Positions 23,278 to 31,383 of a stretch of DNA of 64,000 nt are shown here, piece by piece (positions within the stretch are counted from its first letter, which is position 1; every line of letters begins with the position of its first letter). Position numbers and translations under genes: made by a program. The notes under the pieces were generated by a model. The model did not search any database. It was given only the letters and a program-made list of their open reading frames with translations, and was not told where the DNA came from. Location: assembly GCF_019924635.1 (NCBI RefSeq), contig NZ_CP065038.1:37777-101776 (forward strand), written 5' to 3'. Source of the DNA: Leifsonia sp. ZF2019 (lineage in GTDB: Bacteria > Actinomycetota > Actinomycetes > Actinomycetales > Microbacteriaceae).

Positions 23278-24972
23278 ATGAAGGGATACACCCCGGGCCG
23301 GATCATCGCCGCCGCCGTGGGGGCGCTGATCGCGTTCTACGTCGTCGACCGGATCGTCGGCTACGTGACCGGCGCCCTCAGCTCACAGGCCGCCGGAAAG
23401 GATGTGCTGGCGCAGCTGGCAGCCAACCCGCTGCTCCCGTTCGGAAACCCGCTGCAACTGGACACAAGTTTGCCGGCGTTGCTATCTGGTGCGACCGCGG
23501 CCGCCGCTGTCGTCCTCGCGGTCATCTACCGGGTCAGTGGCAGGCAGACCACCCGCCCCGGTGAAGAGCAAGGCTCAGCCGAGTGGGGGACACGTCTGCC
23601 GCGCCGGTTCCGTGGCACCGGCGCGGGGCAGCAACTCCGGTTCACCCAGACCGAGGCGATGTCCACCGACACCCATCAAACCAAACGCAACCTCAACGTC
23701 CTCGTGCTGGGCGCGTCCGGATCTCGGAAGACCCGCTCCTATGTGATGCCGAACCTGCGCACCCTGGAAGCCTCCACCGCGACCACCGACCCCAAGGGCG
23801 AGATCATCCGGGAGATCCGCCCTACCCTGGAAGCCCGCGGCATCGCCGTCCGGACGTTGAACCTGATCGACCTGGGCGCCAGCGGCAAGTTCAACCCGCT
23901 GCGCTACGTCAGCCCCGACGAACCAGAGACCGGGCTCGCGCAGCTCACCGAAACGATCATCGCGAACACGACGGGGGAGAAGGAGGGCGGTGGTGACGGG
24001 TTCTGGGAACGCGCCGAGCGCGCCCTGCTGACCGCTCTCACCGCCTACGTGTGGGCCACAACCGCGCAAACCGACACCACCGAACCGAACCTGCCCGGTG
24101 TCCTCGACCTGCAGAAGGGGATGCAAGGCAGCGAGGAGAACAAGGACGCGATGACCAGCGAAACCGATCTCCGGTTCCAGGCCGCCCGAGAGATCGTCAC
24201 TGAATGGCACAGCAACCCGAACCCGGACGATGACCCGGCCGTGATTAAGGTGCTCGACTTCGCCTGCCGGCAGTACCGCATCTACGAACAGGGCCCCGCC
24301 GAAACCCGGATGAGCGTCGTCATCTCCCTCGGTGTGCGGCTGGCGCCGCTGGACATGCACGACGTCCGAAACATCCTCACCACCGACGACCTCGCCATCG
24401 ACAAGATCGGGTACGAGCGCACCGCGCTGTTCCTGCAGATCCCGGACACCCACCGCACATTCAAGTTCATCTCTGCCATGTTCTGGCAGACCCTCTTCAG
24501 CCTCACCGTCTACCAAGCCGACCACGAAGAAACCGGGCACCTGCCCGAGCTGCTGCACATGTTCCTCGACGAGTTCGCGAACATCGGCAAGATCCCCGCC
24601 TTCGAACAAGTCATGGCCACGATCCGCTCTCGCGGGATCAGCGCCAGCATCATCATGCAGTCCCGATCCCAAGGCAAGACCCTCTTCGGTGACGCGTGGG
24701 CGGGCGTGGAGAACAACTGCGACACCAAACTCTTCCTCGGAGGCGACGAGGAAGAAACGACCAAGTGGGTGTCCGGGCTGCTCGGCTACCAGACGATCGT
24801 CACCCCGGAGATCTCCGAAAGCCGCGGCTCGCACGGCTCCTGGTCCAAGTCGATGCGGGTCACCAAACGTGAGCTGATGATGCCCGACGAAATCGGCCGC
24901 CTCCCCGATGATGAAGCGATCTTGAAGATCCGCGGCATGAGCCCGTTCCGGTCGAAGAAGCTCGCCATCTGA
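23278..24972 (+). CDS. VirD4/TraG-type coupling ATPase
   Basis: A 564-aa type IV coupling protein. Two N-terminal transmembrane helices (about 8-30 and 62-82) are followed by the motor domain with a Walker A variant GASGSRKT near residue 143 and DPKGEI downstream. Walker B-like HMFLDEFANIGKIP comes next, then the conserved SIIMQSRSQ and DTKLFLGG motifs. It recruits the relaxase-DNA complex to the channel. ATG 23278 has GGGAGG upstream, 4 bp after the DUF3801 gene. It ends only 39 bp before the tRNA array. Confidence 0.92.
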   Translation: MKGYTPGRIIAAAVGALIAFYVVDRIVGYVTGALSSQAAGKDVLAQLAANPLLPFGNPLQLDTSLPALLSGATAAAAVVLAVIYRVSGRQTTRPGEEQGSAEWGTRLPRRFRGTGAGQQLRFTQTEAMSTDTHQTKRNLNVLVLGASGSRKTRSYVMPNLRTLEASTATTDPKGEIIREIRPTLEARGIAVRTLNLIDLGASGKFNPLRYVSPDEPETGLAQLTETIIANTTGEKEGGGDGFWERAERALLTALTAYVWATTAQTDTTEPNLPGVLDLQKGMQGSEENKDAMTSETDLRFQAAREIVTEWHSNPNPDDDPAVIKVLDFACRQYRIYEQGPAETRMSVVISLGVRLAPLDMHDVRNILTTDDLAIDKIGYERTALFLQIPDTHRTFKFISAMFWQTLFSLTVYQADHEETGHLPELLHMFLDEFANIGKIPAFEQVMATIRSRGISASIIMQSRSQGKTLFGDAWAGVENNCDTKLFLGGDEEETTKWVSGLLGYQTIVTPEISESRGSHGSWSKSMRVTKRELMMPDEIGRLPDDEAILKIRGMSPFRSKKLAI

Positions 24973-25011
24973 CCGTTCGCCCATGCGAGACTGCTACTCT
25001 CGAGAACTGTT

Positions 25012-25093
25012 GCGGTCGTGGCGGAACTGGCAGACGCGGGGCACTTAAACTGCTCTCCCTCCGGGGGTGCGGGTTCGATTCCCGCCGACCGCA
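25012..25093 (+). tRNA. tRNA-Leu(UAA)
   Basis: Acceptor stem GCGGTCG pairs perfectly with CGACCGC. The anticodon loop CTTAAAC gives UAA, a class II variable arm is present, and the T arm is GCGGG-TTCGATT-CCCGC. CCA is not encoded. It reads UUA, the rarest leucine codon in high-GC actinobacteria. Confidence 0.93.
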
Positions 25094-25098
25094 CCCCA

Positions 25099-25183
25099 GG
25101 TGAGTTGTCCGAGCGGCCTAAGGAGCCAGTCTTGAAAACTGGTGAACAGCAATATTCCCTGAGTTCGAATCCCAGACCCACCG
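25099..25183 (+). tRNA. tRNA-Ser(UGA)
   Basis: Anticodon stem-loop CCAGT-CTTGAAA-ACTGG gives UGA, with a long variable arm. The acceptor stem (GGTGAGT/ACCCACC) has one A-C mismatch and the T stem has another, so it may be weakly functional. CCA is not encoded. Begins 5 nt after tRNA-Leu. Confidence 0.85.
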
Positions 25184-25194
25184 CGGCAAGACCT

Positions 25195-25268
25195 GGGGTG
25201 GTAGCTCAGCCGGTCAGAGCAGCGGACTCATAATCCGTCGGTCGCGGGTTCAAACCCCGCCCACCCCA
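25195..25268 (+). tRNA. tRNA-Met(CAU), elongator type
   Basis: Acceptor GGGGTGG/CCACCCC is perfect. The anticodon loop CTCATAA gives CAU, and the T arm GCGGG-TTCAAAC-CCCGC is intact. Overall shape is like elongator tRNA-Met; a tRNA-Ile2 needing lysidine is not excluded. Confidence 0.88.
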
Positions 25269-25295
25269 CAACCGAACATGTGAAGAAAACCCAGC

Positions 25296-25373
25296 CCGGG
25301 TGTAGCTCAGCTTGGCGAGAGCGCCCGCTTTGGGAGCGGAAAGTTGCAGGTTCACACCCTGCCACCCCAACCA
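25296..25373 (+). tRNA. tRNA-Pro(UGG)
   Basis: Anticodon loop TTTGGGA gives UGG, T arm GCAGG-TTCACAC-CCTGC is perfect, and CCA is encoded at 25371-25373. The first two acceptor pairs are mismatched (CCGGGTG against CACCCCA), so the gene looks partly degenerate. Confidence 0.85.
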
Positions 25374-25393
25374 CCGGCAGAACGTCGGCACAA

Positions 25394-25465
25394 TCCGCCT
25401 TGGTGTAACGGCAGCACGACAGCCTTTGGAGCTGTGAGGCCCAGGTTCGAATCCTGGAGGCGGAG
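25394..25465 (+). tRNA. tRNA-Gln(UUG)
   Basis: Acceptor TCCGCCT/AGGCGGA is perfect, the anticodon stem-loop ACAGC-CTTTGGA-GCTGT gives UUG, and the sequence is followed by GCA as in many bacterial tRNA-Gln genes. It closes the five-gene array. Confidence 0.92.
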
Positions 25466-25502
25466 CACAACACACAGACCATCAACCCGCCCGCCGCAGA
25501 CC

Positions 25503-25540
25503 GGGGTTTTGGTAGTAACGGCGTGAAATTGAACGCTAAG
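25503..25540. repeat. 38-bp terminal inverted repeat of a Tn3-family transposon
   Basis: Exactly 38 bases, starting GGGG and ending ACGCTAAG, as is typical of Tn3-family ends, located 48 bp before the transposase start remnant. I see no matching right end downstream, so the element is incomplete. Confidence 0.8.
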
Positions 25541-25588
25541 GCCGACCGAGCGGAGCTGGGGCGCTTCTGGTTTCAATAGCGTTGCGCT

Positions 25589-25817
25589 GTGCCGGTGGAA
25601 CTTCTTAGCGATGAACAGGCGGCTGGGCTTGCGTGTTTTGCTGGGGCACCGTCTCAGTCGGACCTGGAGAGGTACTTCTACCTGGACGACGATGATCGTG
25701 CGTTGATCACTGTTCGGCGTGGTGATCACAATCGTCTGGGGTTCGCGGTTCAGCCTGGGACGGTTCGCTTCCTGGAGTGCGTTCTTGGTGATCCGTTGGA
25801 TGTTCCCGGTGCTGTTC
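25589..25817 (+). pseudogene. tnpA: N-terminal remnant of a Tn3-family transposase
   Basis: From GTG 25589 about 75 codons match the start of large Tn3-family transposases (DUF4158-type N-terminus: PVELLSDEQAAGLACFAG, then RRGDHNRLGFAVQPGTVRFL). The frame then passes into unrelated sequence where the resolvase remnant begins in another frame. More than 90% of a normal transposase of about 1000 aa is missing, so it cannot be active. Confidence 0.85.
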
Positions 25818-26262
25818 GATTACGTCGCCGCTCTCCTGCGCGCCGGCGTCGACGCCGACAACCTTTATGCCGACATCGCCAGCGGCTCCCGCGCCACCCG
25901 TCCGGAACTGGACAGAGCCCTCGCCTCAGCGAACCGCGTTGGCGACCAACTCGTGATCACACGGCTGGATCGGCTCGGCAGATCGGTCCTGCATCTCGTT
26001 ACTCTTGGCGCCACCCTGCAGCAACGAGGTGTGGGGTTACGGGTGCTCGAGCAGGGTATCGACGCCGGCAGACCTGAAGGGCGTGCCATGTTCGGCATGC
26101 TCTCCGTCCTGGCTGAGTTTCAACGTGAACTCATCATCGCCAACACCCGCGACGGCCTCGCCGCCGCTCGCGCACGCGGCCGCACCGGCGGCCGGCGACC
26201 GCGACTCACGCCCGCCCAAGCATCTCTCGCCCAACAGCTCTACGACGGTCACTGGGACCGCC
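25818..26262 (+). pseudogene. tnpR: Serine resolvase remnant, fused out of frame
   Basis: From about 25818 the sequence encodes most of a serine recombinase: ASGSRATRPELDRAL, DQLVITRLDRLGRS, GRAMFGMLSVLAEFQRELI and a C-terminal GGRRPRLTP hinge. The N-terminal strand with the catalytic serine (usually YxRVS) is deleted, replaced by the transposase remnant. Similarity fades near 26262, before the HTH would be complete. It is a relic of the same transposon, joined by one internal deletion. Confidence 0.85.
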
Positions 26263-26322
26263 GAGGGGCCGGGCGGCCGCGGAAGGCGGCTCGGCCCTCG
26301 GCGGTGTGCTGGTCGCTGGCGC

Positions 26323-26955
26323 CTACCGGTCTTCTGTCGCAGGAACGGTCTGAGCGTGGGCGGGGAGGGCCTCAAGGTGAGGTGTGGCGAGTATCTCGTT
26401 GATGGCCGTATTGGTGCCACCGATGTAGGCGCTGCGGGCGTAGATGTCTGCCCCAACAGCCCAGGCGCGGTCGCGGGGGCGCCAGTTCGTGGGCCGACGG
26501 CCGTAGCGAGCATCGGCGCCCGCAGTGACTGGGCCGGTGAAGAGTGCCAGGCTGTCTCGATGACCCGACTGGATCAAGGGAGCGTTGCTAAGGGTGCGGG
26601 TTTCCGCGTATCCGGTCCAGAGCAGGAACGCGCATTCGTCAGGCGTGGTGGTGTAGCCGACAAGGATTCGCGCGAGCTCTGCGGCGACGTGCGGGTGAAG
26701 GTCGCCCATGACCGGTTCGTCCAAATACGGGTCGGCGTGAAGATCGGCCCACTGAGTATCTGCGGTGATGGCTGCCGCGGCCGTGCTGACCTTGGCCCAG
26801 CTGCGCGTGCTCATCCCGGGGGGCGCGATCGGATCAACGGCGGGGTTGAAGACACGAACGTAGGCGTCATACGTGCCGACGAGCTCGCTGACGTTTCCCT
26901 CGAAGGACACGCTAGCGAAGGCCTCGTGGGCCCAGGATGGTTCAGCGGTCGGCAT
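26323..26955 (-). CDS. Hypothetical 210-aa protein
   Basis: Soluble, mixed composition, with no signal peptide and no recognised family. TWSW-free but Trp-containing segments (SWAHEAFASV, NWRPRDRAWAVGADIYARSAY) suggest a folded domain. ATG 26955 lies 10 bp after the lipoprotein gene, so it is probably the last gene of the leftward set 28100-26323. Its 3' end meets the Tn3 remnant. Confidence 0.65.
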   Translation of the reverse strand: MPTAEPSWAHEAFASVSFEGNVSELVGTYDAYVRVFNPAVDPIAPPGMSTRSWAKVSTAAAAITADTQWADLHADPYLDEPVMGDLHPHVAAELARILVGYTTTPDECAFLLWTGYAETRTLSNAPLIQSGHRDSLALFTGPVTAGADARYGRRPTNWRPRDRAWAVGADIYARSAYIGGTNTAINEILATPHLEALPAHAQTVPATEDR

Positions 26956-26964
26956 TTGGTACCT

Positions 26965-27555
26965 TCATCGGTCTGGGATGAGTCGCACACCCCAGGAGGC
27001 GGAGTCCAGGGCGAGTCCGGGGTCTGAGGGGCTGTCGCCCCAGTATCCGACGTGCACGACGATGATCTTGGTACCTGCCGGCAGGGAAGGGTGTAACGAC
27101 AGTGTGGTCGTGGTTCGGCTGATGTGGCAGGGGTCTTGGGGTTCCGTGCAATCGATTTGATGTTCGTCGGCGCTGTTGGGGATCCCGTTGGCGTCGAGTG
27201 ACGTGAATGCTGCGATCACGAGCTGCGAGGGGCGGACCGGGCTTCCCAGAGTGATTGTCGGGTTGGTGGCGGTTGAGGGGATGTGTTGAAGTTTGACGTC
27301 ATCCTGGTTGGGAGCGGCCAGAAACTTCTTGGGCTTTCCGTTGATGATCCAGTCGTAGCTGGCTGGTGAGATCTCGTGGCCTGAGACGGTGAGGGTGGGT
27401 ACGGCCGTAGGTGGCGGTTCCATTTTGGTTAGGGGCTTGTCTGTTTGGGACGACGGGGACGGGGATGCGGTGCACCCGCAGAAGGTGGTGGCAGCGACGA
27501 TCGCTGCCGCCACCCCGAAGCCCGTCCTGGCGTGGCGAGCCTGCGTGATCTGCAT
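26965..27555 (-). CDS. Probable lipoprotein
   Basis: A 196-aa protein from ATG 27555. A short basic start and a hydrophobic segment end in TTFCGC, a passable lipobox with the Cys near residue 28; a Ser/Pro-rich spacer follows. The mature part has two Cys in DCTEPQDPC that may form a disulphide and a strand-rich C-terminal half (IIVVHVGYWG). Function unknown; exported, likely surface-attached, and in an operon with a secreted protein. Confidence 0.7.
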   Translation of the reverse strand: MQITQARHARTGFGVAAAIVAATTFCGCTASPSPSSQTDKPLTKMEPPPTAVPTLTVSGHEISPASYDWIINGKPKKFLAAPNQDDVKLQHIPSTATNPTITLGSPVRPSQLVIAAFTSLDANGIPNSADEHQIDCTEPQDPCHISRTTTTLSLHPSLPAGTKIIVVHVGYWGDSPSDPGLALDSASWGVRLIPDR

Positions 27556-27557
27556 CG

Positions 27558-28100
27558 TTAGCAGCTGAACCGGTTCTCGGACCCGCTGGTCTCGGCGTTG
27601 TACGTCCCGGACGCTTCCCGCGAGTAATGGGTGGAGATGCCGCGGTAGTTCTGGCTTCCCCAGCCGCCGCAACTCCAATGTGGGTGTGCGTCCTGGGAAT
27701 TGTTGGAGTTCGCGCGACTCGAGCTATCCGTGTTCATGGTCTCCCAATAGAGCCATCCCTGCTTCTGAAGAGATGTCGTGACTCCGAGAGCCGAGACGAT
27801 ACCGCGACTGCAGGTGGTTCGGCCATGCACCGATGCTTCCCGGTTGCTCCAGTGCGCGTTGTCGGTCTTGCCGGCACAGCCCGCGGGGCTGAACGCAGCT
27901 TTGGAGCCGCCCGACACGGTTAGTGGCAGGTCCGGCATCGCAGGCACGCCGGTCTCGGTCGCCGTTGGCACCGGGGCGACGGGCAGTGGCCCCGGGTCCG
28001 CGGGTGCGGGTTCGGCCGCCAGCGCGGGAGTGCCCACCGCGATAACTATGGCGAGACCGATCGAGGAAGAGAGGCTAACAATCTTTGCAAAACGGTTCAT
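27558..28100 (-). CDS. Secreted Cys-containing protein
   Basis: A 180-aa protein from ATG 28100, with AAAGGA upstream. The N-terminal signal peptide (hydrophobic about 8-26) ends at ALA-AEP. A Pro-rich spacer is followed by a domain with four Cys (GCAGK, TTCSRG, WSCGGWG and the C-terminal FSC), suggesting two disulphides. The segment GWLYWETMNTDSSSRANSN lies in the middle. It resembles small secreted proteins of actinobacterial plasmids but no family is certain. The next gene begins 2 bp later. Confidence 0.75.
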   Translation of the reverse strand: MNRFAKIVSLSSSIGLAIVIAVGTPALAAEPAPADPGPLPVAPVPTATETGVPAMPDLPLTVSGGSKAAFSPAGCAGKTDNAHWSNREASVHGRTTCSRGIVSALGVTTSLQKQGWLYWETMNTDSSSRANSNNSQDAHPHWSCGGWGSQNYRGISTHYSREASGTYNAETSGSENRFSC

Positions 28101-28275
28101 CGTTGAGTCCTTTCGCGGACGGCGCCTCGGCCGCCCTGATGGGGCTCTACGTTTCCGGTCAGCGCACCAAGAGAACTTGCGGTGGCCGAGGGGATGCGCA
28201 AAATTCACCCTAGGTTGGGTTGCGATGGCTGCCGTAGCACTTCACTCCGTGACCGAGCTCTGCCCGCGCGGCCTC

Positions 28276-29889
28276 CTAGCGGCCTCGGCCGCGGTCGCGA
28301 TTGCCGGAATCGTTCTGCTGCTGGCGACGCTTGAGCTCCGCCAGCTGGACGTCCAAACGCTCCTGCAGAGTCATGGGCTTCTTGGTCGGCTCAGAGGAAC
28401 CATCGCGCTCCGTAGGACCGCGATCTGGTGCAGGCGATGCCGGCCCCGGCTCCTCGACGGATTGCAGTTCGGCTCGCGTGGCAGGCTCCTCGATGTGCGT
28501 CGCCGCAGCAGGGTCCGCGGACAGTTGAGTGAGGGCTCGAAGGTCCGTGCCGACTGTGTTGATGTCGCGTTCGATGATCCGAAGCTGTGCCTGTACGGCG
28601 CGTAGGTCGGTCGGGTCACTCGTCGGGTCGGCTACGAGCTCTGCGGCCGCGACCAGCGTGGTCTGGTAGGCGAGCTGCTGCTCCTGAAGGTGCTCTCTCG
28701 CCTTCTCGACGGCCGCGATGGCGTCGAACATGTAGGGGTTTATCCAGCGTGCCTTCGCGTTCACCCGGTCCTGGAGCTCGCGCAGTTCGCTCATCGCGGC
28801 GCCCCAGCCGGCGAACATCGACCCGTCGACCTGCTTCCGCTTCGCGCCGGTGAGAGCCGCCTGCAGGTCCGGCTCGGAGAAGTATTGATACAGGCCCTGC
28901 GTGCTGACCGTGCGTGCGATGTTGCCCGCCTTATCCGCTAGGCGATGCTGCTCCGCGGCAGGGACGTAGATCCGCAGCGCACGGCCGTGGCGCACGACTT
29001 GTCGTTTCGCGACGGTCATCTGCAGCTCGCGTTTGGTGCCGGGGACGGTGACCGTGAGGGTGTCGCGGGATTCCTTGACGATCATGGACGCGTCGACACC
29101 GACCATGTTGACCACGCTCTTGGACATGCGGGTCATGATCGACTGCTCCGTGTAGGCGGCACCGAGGCGGAAGTCGCGCACGGGTCTGCCCATCGAGATC
29201 TCCCGGAACGAGAGGGTCCCGTTGCGGCCTCCGCGCACGCTTGTCTCGATGCCGGCACGGCCCAAGATGCCCTCGAACTCGCGCCAGCTCGTCGCTCTTG
29301 CGGCCGCCTTGTCGATCTCGCAGCGCAGGAGTTCCTTGGCGCTCTCGCCCTTCAAAGCCCGGTACAGCTCAGCGAACGAACGGCCGGTCGCCGGGGTCTT
29401 CAGCGGCGGGAGAACGCTCAGGCCTTCGGCTTTGCAGAGGTCATCGGAGAGGTCGCGGATCTTTCCGATCGTGTACTTGTCTGTGTGGAACTTGCGTCCG
29501 GTCTCAGAGTTCACCGCGTTGAAGATGATGTGGTTATGAACATGGCCCTTGTCCAGATGGGTCGCGATCATGTATTCGTGTTCACCGCCGGTGATCTGCT
29601 CCGCCAGCTGCACACCCAGGCGATGCGCGAGCTCCGTGGTCATCTCCTCACCCGGCGCGAACGACTGAATGACATGGTGAGCCAGCACCGAACCCTGCCG
29701 CGGCGCGGTGATACCTACCCGCTCGACCGTTGCGGCGAACCGATTGGCGACGGCTTTGAAGTTCGACGGGTCAATCACGGCGGCGTTCGTCGACACCCAC
29801 AAGCCGTCATTGGTCGCGTCAGGACGCGAGATGTACGCCAGCGCCTTCACAACCGTGGACTTGATCTGCCCCATCTTCACGACAGCCAT
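28276..29889 (-). CDS. MOBP-type relaxase
   Basis: A 537-aa relaxase that nicks oriT and pilots the strand. The candidate catalytic Tyr is Y19 in KALAYISRP. H71-H72 lies in the second motif and the metal-binding motif H111LDKGHVHNH120 is intact, followed by IIFNAV. The C-terminal half is charged and helical, likely a coiled coil that contacts partners. ATG 29889 overlaps the stop of the upstream paralogue (TGATG), so the two are translationally coupled. The order MobC, relaxase-like protein, relaxase runs away from the candidate oriT. Confidence 0.92.
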   Translation of the reverse strand: MAVVKMGQIKSTVVKALAYISRPDATNDGLWVSTNAAVIDPSNFKAVANRFAATVERVGITAPRQGSVLAHHVIQSFAPGEEMTTELAHRLGVQLAEQITGGEHEYMIATHLDKGHVHNHIIFNAVNSETGRKFHTDKYTIGKIRDLSDDLCKAEGLSVLPPLKTPATGRSFAELYRALKGESAKELLRCEIDKAAARATSWREFEGILGRAGIETSVRGGRNGTLSFREISMGRPVRDFRLGAAYTEQSIMTRMSKSVVNMVGVDASMIVKESRDTLTVTVPGTKRELQMTVAKRQVVRHGRALRIYVPAAEQHRLADKAGNIARTVSTQGLYQYFSEPDLQAALTGAKRKQVDGSMFAGWGAAMSELRELQDRVNAKARWINPYMFDAIAAVEKAREHLQEQQLAYQTTLVAAAELVADPTSDPTDLRAVQAQLRIIERDINTVGTDLRALTQLSADPAAATHIEEPATRAELQSVEEPGPASPAPDRGPTERDGSSEPTKKPMTLQERLDVQLAELKRRQQQNDSGNRDRGRGR

Positions 29890-30410
29890 CAGAGCGCCAC
29901 CCCCGATGAGGAACCGTCTGCCCGCCGGGAAAGTACGGGCAGACCTTCCGCCTCGTACAGCTCATCCGAGACCGTCCGAATCAGGCCGATGGTGCCACGG
30001 CCGACGCGAAATCGACGCCCAGATTCAAAACTTACCGGGTTGAAAATGATGTGGTTACAGACCGGGGAAGCTGCCACGTGCGTCGCCACCACGTACTCGT
30101 GCTCCCCACCTGTAACCCGCTCGGCCAACTGCACACCGACCCGGTGAACAACCTCCAACGGAACAGGCACGGCCGGATCAAAAGACTGGATGAGGTGATG
30201 TGCCGCCACGGAATTAGTTCGTGGCCGCGTGACCCCGACGCTCTGCACAGTCTCTCCGAACTGTTGAACAATCGCAGCGATGTTTGACGGATCGATCACC
30301 GCGGCATTCACCGAAATCCACAGCCCGCCGCCAGTGAGCTGCGGGTCACTCGCACGCTCCAACGCTTTGGCCAGGCCCCTCTTGATCTGCCACATCTTGA
30401 TCACCGGCAT
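29889..30410 (-). CDS. Relaxase-like paralogue lacking catalytic residues
   Basis: A 173-aa protein that aligns without gaps to the first ~165 residues of the neighbouring relaxase. Shared stretches include NAAVIDPSN, HH-x-IQSF, GVQLAE and GGEHEY. The catalytic Tyr position is Arg (R19) and the metal motif HLDKGHVHNH has become HVAASPVCNH, losing two of the four His. It is coupled at both ends (TGATG overlaps). Precise loss of the chemistry with the fold kept suggests a DNA-binding or regulatory partner rather than decay. Confidence 0.88.
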   Translation of the reverse strand: MPVIKMWQIKRGLAKALERASDPQLTGGGLWISVNAAVIDPSNIAAIVQQFGETVQSVGVTRPRTNSVAAHHLIQSFDPAVPVPLEVVHRVGVQLAERVTGGEHEYVVATHVAASPVCNHIIFNPVSFESGRRFRVGRGTIGLIRTVSDELYEAEGLPVLSRRADGSSSGVAL

Positions 30411-30763
30411 CAGGTCTGCCCCTCAACAACGGAACCCGCAGCGGACTCGATCAGCCCTTGGATCTGATCCAGCAACTTCTTCACGGCCCGCATCTCCTGG
30501 AACGTGACCTGATCCTCAGCATTCACATGCCGAGCGATCTGATTCACGTTGTTCCCGATCCTGGAAAGCTCCACCTTCAACAACTCCGGATCGAACGCGA
30601 TCCGCTGAACAACGATCTCGTTGTCCAACACCGCGCGGCGAGCGAACTCCTCAAACGACCGAGTGTTCGTCAAACCCATCCGCCGATCAACCGCGATCCA
30701 CTCCACCTCCGAGAACGACAACGCCTTGCGCACCGGCCGCGACCGATTCGGCTTGCCGTCCAC
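30410..30763 (-). CDS. mobC: MobC-like mobilisation protein
   Basis: A 117-aa protein from GTG 30763, with GGAGG at 4-nt spacing. The N-terminal ribbon-helix-helix-like region (RKALSFSEVEWIAVDRRM) is followed by the MobC signature GNNVNQIARHVN and a C-terminal helix. MobC proteins bind near oriT and help the relaxase melt the nick site. The gene starts just downstream of a hairpin-rich non-coding region, the likely oriT, and overlaps the relaxase-like gene by TGATG. Confidence 0.88.
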   Translation of the reverse strand: MDGKPNRSRPVRKALSFSEVEWIAVDRRMGLTNTRSFEEFARRAVLDNEIVVQRIAFDPELLKVELSRIGNNVNQIARHVNAEDQVTFQEMRAVKKLLDQIQGLIESAAGSVVEGQT

Positions 30764-30779
30764 GAAACCTCCTACCGGG

Positions 30780-31007
30780 ATTGGGCTGGAAGCCCATATA
30801 GCACTACAGACGGCGTAAGCCTGGATGCGGAGTCTGGCTACCAGACTCAATGCTTGCTACCCTCCGTGAGTCGATCTTAGACCACAATTCCCAACCGCTA
30901 GGGTTGGGAAGAGCACCGGCTCCGCCGGTGCAGCCTTTGACAGGAGAGAGTGAGCCCTCGGTACCGAGTTCGGCTCACCAGATACCGCGACGGGGGACCG
31001 GTCGCGG
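30780..31007. other. Candidate origin of transfer (oriT) with stacked hairpins
   Basis: Between divergent mobC and the gene at 31022 lie four inverted repeats. They are GAGTCTGG/CCAGACTC (30830-30848), TTCCCAACC/GGTTGGGAA (30888-30910), GCACCGGC/GCCGGTGC (30913-30931) and CCGCGAC/GTCGCGG (30985-31007). Stacked inverted repeats beside a MobC gene are the normal shape of an oriT. The nick site is not identifiable by eye. Confidence 0.65.
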
Positions 31008-31021
31008 GGGATGAGGGGACG

Positions 31022-31342
31022 ATGAGCACCGATCACGTCATCGACGAACTGCTGCGCCAGGACGAGGCCGAACTCCGCGCCAAGCGGAAGCGACTGAAGG
31101 CGTTCGCGACTGCGCTCGAGGACGCCCGCCGCGCGAACGACGCAGTCCACCAGGCGGCCGCCGAACTGATGGACGCCGGCGACATGAGCCGAGCTGATCT
31201 CGTTCGAGTGTTCGAGCTCACGGCGACGGAGCGGGGGCTCCTCGCGACCCGCAAGGGCACGCCGACTGCCGGTGCGGAGACCGTCGTCGACGAGCGTGAG
31301 GCGACACAGCCCGACACCGAAAGCGTGTATGCGGCTGCGTAG
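31022..31342 (+). CDS. Small helical hypothetical protein
   Basis: A 106-aa soluble, highly charged helical protein (DEAELRAKRKRLKAFATALEDARRAND...). GAGGGGAC precedes ATG 31022. The helix LMDAGDMSRADLVRVFELT resembles a helix-turn-helix of small plasmid proteins, and its position next to the candidate oriT suggests a relaxosome accessory or regulator role. No family recognised. Confidence 0.65.
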   Translation: MSTDHVIDELLRQDEAELRAKRKRLKAFATALEDARRANDAVHQAAAELMDAGDMSRADLVRVFELTATERGLLATRKGTPTAGAETVVDEREATQPDTESVYAAA

Positions 31343-31383
31343 CGATCACGCAGCTTCCCTCGTCGCCCTATAGGGGCGTGCTG

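Noticed and set aside
25018..25233. Short plus-strand ORFs across the tRNA array
   Set aside because: The DNA is accounted for by tRNA structures.
26262..26402. C-terminal extension of the resolvase ORF
   Set aside because: Similarity to resolvases stops near 26262 and the tail overlaps the minus-strand gene antisense; it is read-through of a relic.
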